A stretch of DNA of 7,567 nucleotides from the NCBI GenBank assembly GCA_030428405.1, contig JAUIEH010000118.1, forward strand, positions 1-7,567, given 5' to 3'. The notes below the pieces were generated by a model that made no database searches, was not told where the DNA came from, and worked only from the letters and a program-made list of their open reading frames with translations. A program made the position numbers and the translations under genes. This document shows positions 1-5,930 of this stretch, in pieces. The number at the start of each line of letters is the position of its first letter. Positions within the stretch are counted from its first letter, which is position 1. This DNA comes from Alphaproteobacteria bacterium (GTDB lineage Bacteria; Pseudomonadota; Alphaproteobacteria; Caulobacterales; Maricaulaceae).

Positions 1-1374
1 GAGCGCCTCGCGCCGAAGCTGGAAGACTGGCGCGGCAGACTGCATGGCGAAACGCCGATCCTGCTTCTGCCGGGCTCGACGCAAGAGGTTTCAGCCGCAA
101 TCGCGATTTGCGCTGAGGCGCGACTGGCGGTCACGCCGCAAGGCGGCAATACCGGCCTCGTCGGCGGCGCCACGCCGCAAGGCGAAGTGCTCTTGTCGCT
201 GGAGCGGATGCGCGGCGTGCGCGAGGTCGACGCCGCCAATGACAGTCTCATCGTCGAATCCGGCGTCACCTTGTCGGCTGTGCACGATCTCGCCGAGGAG
301 GCCGGCCGGTTTTTCCCGCTCAGTCTCGGCAGCCAGGGCACGGCCACGATTGGCGGGCTGATGTCGACAAACGCCGGCGGCGTGGCCGTTCTGCGCTACG
401 GCATGATGCGCGACCTCGTGCTCGGCATTGAAGCCGTTCTGCCCGACGGGCGCGTCTGGAACCGGCTGCGTGGTCTGCGTAAGGACAATACCGGCTACGA
501 CCTGAAACAGCTCTTTATCGGCGCGGAGGGAACGCTCGGCGTCATCACGGCGGCGACGCTGAAACTCTTTGCGCGGCCGGCTGAGAAAATCGTCGGCGCC
601 GTGGGCGTGGCCGACGTCGCATCCGCCGTGAAGGTGCTTGAAGTTGTCAAGCGCGTATCCGGCGATGCGGTCACCGCGTTCGAGCTGATGCCGCAATGCG
701 GCGTCGACCTCGTGCTTGAACACATTCCCGATACGCGCGCGCCCTTCCCGGACCGGCACGAATGGATTGCGCTGGTGGAGATGTCGTTTTCGCGCAGCGG
801 CGAAGGACAAGCCGTGATGGAAGCCGCCCTCGGCGAAGCGATTGAAGCCGGCGCCGCGAACGACGCCGTCATCGCCGCGAGCGAAGCCCAGGGCGAAGCG
901 ATCTGGAAATTGCGCGAGACCCTGCCAGAGGCTGAAAAGCTGCGCGGACCCTCGCTGAAGCATGACGTGTCCTCCACCGTCTCGGCGACGCCTCAACTGA
1001 TCGAAGACTGCACGGCGGCCGCGCGTCGCGTTCTTCCGGGGGCTGAGATTTTGGCGTTCGGTCATGTCGGCGACGGCAATATTCACTTCAATGTCGGACC
1101 GCCCGAAGGCATGAGCCGCGAGGACGCGCTCGCCCGCCAGAAAGATGTCGCCGCAGCCATCTATGATGTCGTTGTCGGTCTGGGCGGCTCTATTTCAGCC
1201 GAGCACGGCGTCGGCATTCTCAAGTCGCAAGAACTCGCAGACCGCCGAGACGGCCCCGAACTCGACATGATGCGGGCGATCAAACACGCGCTCGATCCGA
1301 ACAACATCATGAACCCGCGCATGATTTTCACCGACCATGGCGCGCCCGGCGGCCACGCCCGCGCTGCGGAATAG
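1..1374 (+). CDS. FAD-linked D-2-hydroxyacid dehydrogenase (D-lactate / D-2-hydroxyglutarate type), 5' end missing
   Basis: The frame is open from base 1 to a TAG at 1372-1374 and gives 457 visible residues. Family members are about 470 residues, so only some 10-20 N-terminal residues lie outside the window. The N-terminal half is a PCMH-type FAD-binding domain (about residues 17-155 of the visible part), with the pyrophosphate loop GGNTGLVGG at 48-56. The C-terminal half is the FAD-oxidase C domain. It contains GHVGDGNIH at 354-362 and EHGVG at 401-405; in D-2-hydroxyglutarate dehydrogenases the two histidines (here H355, H362) and a later glutamate (probably E401) bind the active-site metal. 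The enzyme should oxidise a D-2-hydroxyacid to the 2-oxoacid and pass electrons from FADH2 to a carrier such as a quinone, cytochrome or ETF. The motifs do not separate D-lactate from D-2-hydroxyglutarate, so no gene symbol is given. A terminator hairpin follows at 1451-1477. Confidence 0.93.
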   Translation, partial: ERLAPKLEDWRGRLHGETPILLLPGSTQEVSAAIAICAEARLAVTPQGGNTGLVGGATPQGEVLLSLERMRGVREVDAANDSLIVESGVTLSAVHDLAEEAGRFFPLSLGSQGTATIGGLMSTNAGGVAVLRYGMMRDLVLGIEAVLPDGRVWNRLRGLRKDNTGYDLKQLFIGAEGTLGVITAATLKLFARPAEKIVGAVGVADVASAVKVLEVVKRVSGDAVTAFELMPQCGVDLVLEHIPDTRAPFPDRHEWIALVEMSFSRSGEGQAVMEAALGEAIEAGAANDAVIAASEAQGEAIWKLRETLPEAEKLRGPSLKHDVSSTVSATPQLIEDCTAAARRVLPGAEILAFGHVGDGNIHFNVGPPEGMSREDALARQKDVAAAIYDVVVGLGGSISAEHGVGILKSQELADRRDGPELDMMRAIKHALDPNNIMNPRMIFTDHGAPGGHARAAE

Positions 1375-1450
1375 CGTCGCGGCGATTGATCCGCGCTTGC
1401 TTCGTCTCAGACGCGGACGCTATCGCATGGCTTGATTGACGATCGGCGCG

Positions 1451-1477
1451 ACGGGCGCGAACAGCCCGTAAGTTTTT
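1451..1477 (+). terminator. Intrinsic terminator (or attenuator) upstream of bdhA
   Basis: A perfect 6-bp GC-rich stem, ACGGGC (1451-1456) with GCCCGT (1464-1469), encloses a 7-nt loop. It is followed after AAG by five T residues (1473-1477). This is the classic rho-independent form and is unusual in a sequence this GC-rich. It lies 77 nt after the stop of the FAD dehydrogenase, so it can end that transcript. Its T-tract also ends 36 nt before the bdhA start, leaving very little room for a bdhA promoter downstream. It may therefore lie inside the bdhA leader. No protein gene is visible in the whole 1375-1513 gap. Confidence 0.65.
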
Positions 1478-1502
1478 CCGCGCCTCCAAACAAGCAGGAT
1501 GC

Positions 1503-1506
1503 GGAG
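1503..1506 (+). promoter_or_regulatory. Ribosome binding site of bdhA
   Basis: GGAG at 1503-1506 sits 7 nt before the ATG at 1514. An in-frame ATG at 1499 has its only purine run (AGG, 1496-1498) directly against the codon, too close to work. This favours 1514 as the start and gives a 262-residue protein, the usual length for bacterial 3-hydroxybutyrate dehydrogenase. Confidence 0.6.
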
Positions 1507-1513
1507 CCGCTTC

Positions 1514-2302
1514 ATGTTCGACATCAAAAACCACGTCGCCGTCATCACCGGCTCGACCAGCGGCATTGGCCTGGCTATGGCGCGAGGTCTGGCGTCTCAG
1601 GGCGTCAGCGTCGTGCTTAACGGGCTGGGCGATGCCGACGCCATTGAACAAGCGCGCGCCAGCATCGAAGCCGAATATGGCGTGCGCGCGCTCTATCATC
1701 CCGCCAACATGCTCAAGCCTGACGAAATCGCCGACCTGATCGCAACCGCGCATTCCGAATTCGGCCGGCTCGACATCGTCGTGCCGAACGCCGGCATTCA
1801 GCAGGTCGCGCCTGTCGACGAATTTCCCATCGAGAAATGGGACGCCATCATTGCGATTAATCTGACATCCGCATTTCACTGCATTCGCGCCTGCGTGCCG
1901 ATCATGAAGAAGCAAGGCCGCGGCCGCATCGTCAATCTCGCCTCCGCACACGGACTTGTCGCCTCGCCGTTCAAGTCGGCTTATGTCGCCGCGAAGCACG
2001 GCGTCATTGGCTTGACCAAGACGGTCGCGCTGGAAGTCGCCCAGCACGGGCTCACCTGCAACGCGATCTGCCCCGGATATGTCCGTACACCGCTGGTCGA
2101 AGGGCAGATCGCCGACACGGCGAAAGCGCGCGGCATGAGCGAAGAAGACGTGATGCGCAATGTCATCCTCGCCGCGCAGCCCACGAAAAAATTCGTCGAA
2201 TACAGCCAGCTCGTCGGCATGCTGGTTTATCTGGCCTCGGATGAAGGCGGCTCGGTCAATGGCGCGTCGCTGACGATCGACGGCGGCTGGACGGCCAGCT
2301 AG
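1514..2302 (+). CDS. bdhA: D-3-hydroxybutyrate dehydrogenase (short-chain dehydrogenase/reductase)
   Basis: This 262-residue classical SDR should reversibly oxidise D-3-hydroxybutyrate to acetoacetate with NAD+ in the cytosol, the step that follows polyhydroxybutyrate depolymerisation. The dinucleotide-binding loop TGSTSGIG is at residues 12-19. The catalytic tetrad is N116, S144, Y157 and K161, within ASAHGLVASPFKSAYVAAK (143-161), which is close to diagnostic for this enzyme. The substrate-binding residues known from the Pseudomonas fragi enzyme (Q94, H144, K152, Q196, W257) map at a constant +2 offset to Q96, H146, K154, Q198 and W259. Trp187 of that enzyme is Y189 here. The usual NNAG motif reads P-N-A-G at 91-94, so its first Asn is Pro. 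A patatin-like gene starts 3 nt after the stop, suggesting cotranscription and coupling. The preceding hairpin at 1451-1477 may regulate entry into the cluster. Confidence 0.95.
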   Translation: MFDIKNHVAVITGSTSGIGLAMARGLASQGVSVVLNGLGDADAIEQARASIEAEYGVRALYHPANMLKPDEIADLIATAHSEFGRLDIVVPNAGIQQVAPVDEFPIEKWDAIIAINLTSAFHCIRACVPIMKKQGRGRIVNLASAHGLVASPFKSAYVAAKHGVIGLTKTVALEVAQHGLTCNAICPGYVRTPLVEGQIADTAKARGMSEEDVMRNVILAAQPTKKFVEYSQLVGMLVYLASDEGGSVNGASLTIDGGWTAS

Positions 2303-2305
2303 GCG

Positions 2306-3370
2306 ATGGCGCTCGGCGCGCTCAATCTGATGCAGCGCAGACGCCCCGTCAGCCTGGCGCTGCAGGGCGGCGGCGCCCATGGCGCGTTCGGCTGGGGCGT
2401 GATGCACGCGCTCTATGAGGACGCCTCACTCGACATCCGCGCCATGTCCGCGGCGAGCGCCGGCGCGATGAATGCGGTCACAGCGGCGTCCGGCGCGTTC
2501 GCCGACGGCCCTCAGGGCGCACGCGCGCGGCTGCATGATTTCTGGAGCGCGGTTGCGCGCGCCGGCGCGCTCATGAACCCAAGCAGCAGCAGCGTCTGGA
2601 CGCGCATGCTTGAAGGCTTCGGGCTCGACGCGGCGTCGACCAGCATGGCGTTTTTCAACGCTCTGGCGCGCGCGACGAGCCCTTATGACCTCAACCCGCT
2701 CAATTTTCATCCGCTCCGGTCGATCCTTGACGAGTTCGCGGACTTCGACGCCATTCGCGCCTCGTCCAAATTGAAGCTCTTCATTTCGACGACCAACGCC
2801 AAGACCGGCGCGCTGAGGGTCTTCACTCACAAAGAACTCAGCGCCGACGCCGTGCTCGCCTCGGCGTGCCTGCCGCATCTTTTTCAGGCCGTTGAGATCG
2901 ATGGCGAGCCCTATTGGGACGGCGGGTATGCAGCCAATCCCGCGCTCTACCCGCTCTTTTACCGTGGCGCGCCGCGCGACGTGATCATCGTCCATCTTAA
3001 CCCGATCAATCGCGACGCCGCGCCGACCGGCGCGGAAGAAATCCTGAACCGGATGAACGAGGTCAGCTTCAATGCGCCCTTGCTCGCCGAATTGCGCGGC
3101 ATTGCGCTCGCCCGACGCGCGGTGAAGCATTCCGCCGCGATCAATCCGCCGCACCCCGCCTTGCGCGTCAGGCTGCACGCGATCAGTGCGGATGAAGCGC
3201 TCAAGGACATGCCGCTTGGCTCGAAATACAATACCGAGTGGGCGTTTCTGACGGATCTGTTCGAGCGCGGCCGGGATACGGCGAAGAGCTGGCTTGCGCA
3301 GAACCAGCGCGCCATCGGCAAGCGCTCGACCATGGCGCTGCCGGATTCTGATTGCGGTTGGTCGTCGTGA
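2306..3370 (+). CDS. Patatin-like phospholipase/acyl hydrolase
   Basis: This 354-residue protein has the layout of bacterial patatin-like serine hydrolases, which cleave acyl esters with a Ser-Asp dyad. The oxyanion-hole loop GGGAHGAFGWG spans residues 21-31. The nucleophile elbow gives S51 in S-A-A-S-A-G-A-M-N-A (48-57), and the dyad aspartate is D205 in YWDGGY (203-208). Two features are atypical. The oxyanion loop has H25 where many family members have Arg or Lys. The elbow is A-A-S-A-G rather than G-x-S-x-G. The C-terminal third (about 240-330) resembles the extension found in patatins carrying a DUF3734-like tail; I am only moderately sure of that. No signal peptide or membrane segment is evident. 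The ATG lies 3 nt after the bdhA stop with no good Shine-Dalgarno, so translation probably depends on coupling. An ATG at 2330 is a possible alternative start. The substrate is unknown; phospholipid, or hydroxybutyrate ester given bdhA, are options. Confidence 0.88.
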   Translation: MALGALNLMQRRRPVSLALQGGGAHGAFGWGVMHALYEDASLDIRAMSAASAGAMNAVTAASGAFADGPQGARARLHDFWSAVARAGALMNPSSSSVWTRMLEGFGLDAASTSMAFFNALARATSPYDLNPLNFHPLRSILDEFADFDAIRASSKLKLFISTTNAKTGALRVFTHKELSADAVLASACLPHLFQAVEIDGEPYWDGGYAANPALYPLFYRGAPRDVIIVHLNPINRDAAPTGAEEILNRMNEVSFNAPLLAELRGIALARRAVKHSAAINPPHPALRVRLHAISADEALKDMPLGSKYNTEWAFLTDLFERGRDTAKSWLAQNQRAIGKRSTMALPDSDCGWSS

Positions 3371-3795
3371 GCGCGCAATCGCGCGCGCCTGTGGCCGCTG
3401 TCGGCGTGGTCTGTCTGCGCGGTGATGAAGTCCTGCTCATCCGGCGCGGCAAGGCGCCTCTGGAAGGCGATTGGAGCCTGCCTGGCGGCCGCATCGAGTT
3501 CGGCGAAACGGCCGTCGACGCAGCCCGACGCGAATTGCTCGAGGAAACCGGCGTCAGCGCGCGCATCGGCCCCCTTCTGGACGTGGTCGACGCGATATTT
3601 GGCGACGCCCATGACCGCTATGCGAGCCATCACGTGCTGATCGACTTCGCAGCGATCTGGCTCGGTGGCGAACCGGAAGCCGGCGACGACGCGCGCGAAG
3701 CGCGATTTTTCTCGGCCGAGGACGCCATAAATGCGGTCCGCTGGAAAGAAACCAAAAGGATCATTCGCGCGGCGCTCGATCTCGGCGCGTTCTGA
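3367..3795 (+). CDS. Nudix hydrolase
   Basis: The complete Nudix box G-x5-E-x7-R-E-x2-E-E-x-G-V is present at residues 41-63 (G41, E47, R55, E56, E59, E60, G62), so the Mg-binding catalytic helix is intact. The enzyme should hydrolyse a nucleoside diphosphate linked to another group. The substrate cannot be read from the sequence: I see no extra motif marking a CoA or diadenosine hydrolase, and an ADP-ribose- or NADH-type substrate is only a guess. The preferred start is the GTG at 3367, which overlaps the patatin stop (GTGA, 4 nt) and gives 142 residues beginning MSAQSRAPVAAVGVV. A TTG at 3352 would add five residues but is a weaker start. The overlap implies translational coupling with the patatin-like gene. 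The length of about 140 residues is normal for a single-domain Nudix protein. Confidence 0.92.
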   Translation: MSAQSRAPVAAVGVVCLRGDEVLLIRRGKAPLEGDWSLPGGRIEFGETAVDAARRELLEETGVSARIGPLLDVVDAIFGDAHDRYASHHVLIDFAAIWLGGEPEAGDDAREARFFSAEDAINAVRWKETKRIIRAALDLGAF

Positions 3796-3848
3796 GGCCG
3801 CCGAATTCGCGGCGCCTTGGGCACTGGCGCAACGGCGTGAGCGCGTTT

Positions 3849-4265
3849 ATGCCGAAATCAATGAGATCGGTCGCGCCAGGTTCCACCGTTCGCAGCGTCT
3901 TAGCCGGGATGCTCGCCGCAGCTTTGCTGCTGGCGGGCGGGCCCGCTGCGGCGCAGGATTCCCGCAGTCCTATCTCGGAATTGCGCCGGCTCGCTGAAAT
4001 CATGGGCGGGGCGCACTATCTACGCATCACATGCGCCGGTCGCACGGACCAGACTTGGCGTCGCATGATGGTTGAGTTTCTGGACGCGGAGGCGCCCGCT
4101 GAGGGGGCTCGACGCGCTGAACTGGTCAGAGCGTTCAACACTGGTTACACGCGTGAGGAACGCAGCTATCCTTTTTGCGATGATAGCGTGCGCAATCGGG
4201 AGGCGCGCCTGGCTGGCGAAGGTCGAACGCTGGCAGAGACGTTAAGAGATCGGTATCTCGAATAA
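3849..4265 (+). CDS. Secreted TIGR02301-like protein of unknown function
   Basis: The protein is 138 residues from the ATG at 3849. A GTG at 3837 would add four residues and an ATG at 3861 would remove four; none has a strong ribosome site. The N-terminus has a positive region followed by a hydrophobic core (SVLAGMLAAALLLAGG) and an Ala-Ala-Ala-Gln stretch near residues 33-36. This is a convincing Sec signal peptide with cleavage close to residue 35. The mature part of about 100 residues is charged and mostly helical-looking. It has L-R-R-L-A-E-I-M-G-G-A-H-Y-L-R and exactly two cysteines (C62 and C110), which could form a disulfide in the periplasm. This arrangement resembles the TIGR02301 family, which I know from Rhizobiales and which has no assigned function; the match is from memory of the motif. 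It lies 53 nt after the Nudix gene and 44 nt before a small acidic gene. Confidence 0.8.
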   Translation: MPKSMRSVAPGSTVRSVLAGMLAAALLLAGGPAAAQDSRSPISELRRLAEIMGGAHYLRITCAGRTDQTWRRMMVEFLDAEAPAEGARRAELVRAFNTGYTREERSYPFCDDSVRNREARLAGEGRTLAETLRDRYLE

Positions 4266-4296
4266 CCGGCTAATAGCGATCAAACACCCGAATCGC

Positions 4297-4302
4297 GAAG
4301 GA
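4297..4302 (+). promoter_or_regulatory. Ribosome binding site of the small acidic gene
   Basis: GAAGGA lies 7 nt before the ATG at 4310, the clearest Shine-Dalgarno in the window. It supports this short reading frame as a real gene translated independently of the gene before it. Confidence 0.65.
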
Positions 4303-4309
4303 TTATTGG

Positions 4310-4579
4310 ATGAGTCGCGCATTTGAAGACACTCCGGACCTCGGTCGGCCGGATGATGACGAGCAAAAGTCGATCGCACTCGATCTCTTGCTCGACGCTT
4401 GGGAAGAGGCCGTAAATCAAGGCTGTTCGCCGGAACTCGTGGCGACGTCTGCGATCTACGCCGCTGTTGCGGACCTGGTGGACGCCTTCGGCGAAGACCA
4501 TGTCGCCGAACTGGCCGAGGCCCTGCCCGAGCGCATTCGACGCGGCGAATTTTCAATGCGCGACGGCGAGCCGCATTGA
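4310..4579 (+). CDS. Small acidic conserved-looking protein, function unknown
   Basis: This 89-residue protein is strongly acidic: I count 22 Asp/Glu against 7 Lys/Arg. It has a low-complexity acidic start (D15, D16, D17, E18), then a probably all-helical body from about residue 19 to 78 with regular hydrophobic spacing (for example IALDLLLDAWEEAV and SAIYAAVADLVDAFG). It ends in a short basic stretch R75-I-R-R78. There is no signal peptide, membrane segment or cysteine pair (one Cys, C39). The strong ribosome site, GC-biased third codon positions and placement after the TIGR02301-like gene argue that it is real. It looks like a short uncharacterised family seen beside similar genes in Rhizobiales, but I cannot name a domain. 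It could be a regulatory or protein-binding helical bundle. It ends 13 nt before the convergent amidohydrolase gene. Confidence 0.75.
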   Translation: MSRAFEDTPDLGRPDDDEQKSIALDLLLDAWEEAVNQGCSPELVATSAIYAAVADLVDAFGEDHVAELAEALPERIRRGEFSMRDGEPH

Positions 4580-4592
4580 GCTGTCGCGCGCC

Positions 4593-5930
4593 TCAGGCTG
4601 CGCGCATCGTCTCAACAAATCTCACCGGGCGGCCTGACGGCGCGCCAATCAGCTCGTCTTCTCGCATTGCGACGGCGCCGCGCACGATCGTCGCGATCGG
4701 CCAGCCCTGCACCTCTTTGCCGGCGAATGGCGTCCAGCCGCATTTCGACGCGATCCATTCATTTTCGATGGTCCTGCGCGCATTGAGGTCGACCACCGTG
4801 AAATCGGCGTCCCAGCCGACCGCGATGCGCCCCTTGGCGATAATCTGAAAAACACGCTGCGGACCGTGCGCCGTCAGATCGACGAAACGCTCCAGCGACA
4901 ACCTGCCTCTGGCCACGTGATCGAGCATGATCGGCACGAGCGTCTGCACGCCCGGCATGCCTGACGGCGAGGCTGGATATGGCTTGGCCTTTTCCTCCAG
5001 CGTGTGAGGCGCGTGATCAGAGCCAAGGACGTCGACGACGCCGGCGCGGACGGCCTCCCACAGAGCCTCACGATGACGCGCTTCGCGAATGGGCGGGTTC
5101 ATCTGCGCCAGGCCTTCGAGGCGCTCATAGTCTTCCGGCGCCGATAAGGTCAGATGCTGCGGCGTCGCTTCCATCGTGGCGACATCCTTGGCCGCGGCGA
5201 GCAACGGAATCTCCTCCGCCGTTGAGATATGCAGCACGTGAACCCGCGCACGCGCCTGCCGCGCCAGCCGGATGATGCGCTCGGTCGCCCGCACAGCGGC
5301 TTCGACGGGACGCGCATCGGGATGGCTGGTCCAGTCGCCGGCCCGCGCATTGGGCTTGGCGGCTTCGAGCAGCTCTTCATCTTCTGCATGGATCGAAGCG
5401 CGCCGCGTAATGGCGGACAGCGAGCGCGCAATGTGTTCATCGTCATCGACCAGCAGCGTGCCCGTCGAAGAGCCCATGAAGATCTTTACGCCGCAGCAGC
5501 CGGGCTGTTTTTCGAGCTCCTGCAGAACGGCCGCGTTCTCCCGGTCCGCGCCTGCAAAGAAAGCGTGATCGCAGCGCATGCGTCCGGACGCGCGCGCAAT
5601 CTTTTCGGCCAGCGCCTCGACCGTGACGGTGTTGGGTTGCGTGTTCGGCATTTCGAACACCGCCGTGACGCCGCCGAGCACGGCCGCATCGCCGCCTGTG
5701 GCGAGGTCTTCCTTCCACTCAAGGCCGGGCTCGCGCAGATGGACCTGGCTGTCGATCACGCCGGGCAGGATATGGAGCCCGCGCGCCTCGATCGTTTCGC
5801 CGGCGTCGGCGCCGGTAAGGTCGGCGAGAGCGGCGATCTTGCCGTCACGCACGCCGATATCGGTTTCGACGCGCCCCCAAGGCGTCATCACCACGCCGCC
5901 GCGCAGCACCATGTCGAACCGCTCAGCCAT
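4593..5930 (-). CDS. Dihydroorotase-family amidohydrolase
   Basis: The protein has 445 residues from the ATG at 5928-5930. Longer in-frame versions begin with an Arg-rich stretch that is simply the preceding gene read in another frame. It is a TIM-barrel cyclic amidohydrolase. The first metal motif is D60-S-Q62-V-H64-L-R-E-P-G, followed by EMPNTQP (93-99), GVKIFMGSSTG (147-157), H181 in SIHAED, H234 in VLHIST and D305 in GSDHAPH. H64, H181, H234 and D305 fit metal ligands of class I dihydroorotases. The usual first histidine is Q62, and K149 sits where hydantoinases and allantoinases carry a carboxylated lysine. Alphaproteobacterial relatives annotated as dihydroorotase share the Gln, from memory. 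The expected reaction is reversible hydrolysis of a cyclic amide, dihydroorotate if it is a true PyrC. No pyrB or other pyrimidine gene is nearby, so another cyclic amide is possible. It overlaps the glycosyltransferase by 8 nt, with GGAGG 12 nt before the ATG. Confidence 0.88.
   Translation of the reverse strand: MAERFDMVLRGGVVMTPWGRVETDIGVRDGKIAALADLTGADAGETIEARGLHILPGVIDSQVHLREPGLEWKEDLATGGDAAVLGGVTAVFEMPNTQPNTVTVEALAEKIARASGRMRCDHAFFAGADRENAAVLQELEKQPGCCGVKIFMGSSTGTLLVDDDEHIARSLSAITRRASIHAEDEELLEAAKPNARAGDWTSHPDARPVEAAVRATERIIRLARQARARVHVLHISTAEEIPLLAAAKDVATMEATPQHLTLSAPEDYERLEGLAQMNPPIREARHREALWEAVRAGVVDVLGSDHAPHTLEEKAKPYPASPSGMPGVQTLVPIMLDHVARGRLSLERFVDLTAHGPQRVFQIIAKGRIAVGWDADFTVVDLNARRTIENEWIASKCGWTPFAGKEVQGWPIATIVRGAVAMREDELIGAPSGRPVRFVETMRAA

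Noticed and set aside
91..1086. A long minus-strand reading frame (331 residues) opposite the FAD dehydrogenase
   Set aside because: Its translation is rich in Arg, His and Ala with no family motif. It lies antisense to a gene with clear FAD and metal motifs, and such shadow frames are normal at this GC content.
1436..1441. TTGACG as a -35 box for bdhA
   Set aside because: No -10-like sequence lies 16-19 nt downstream, and the spacing would fall inside the terminator hairpin.
1328..2407. A 359-residue minus-strand frame opposite bdhA
   Set aside because: It has low-complexity Arg/Asp/His composition and no motif. The opposite strand carries a complete set of 3-hydroxybutyrate dehydrogenase residues.
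3797..3813. GCCGC-N7-GCGGC hairpin just after the Nudix gene
   Set aside because: The stem is only 5 bp and no T-tract follows, so it is not supported as a terminator.
4586..4605. GCGCGC-N8-GCGCGC hairpin at the convergent junction, possible bidirectional terminator
   Set aside because: The arms are simple alternating GC that recurs all over this sequence, and there is no T-tract on either side.
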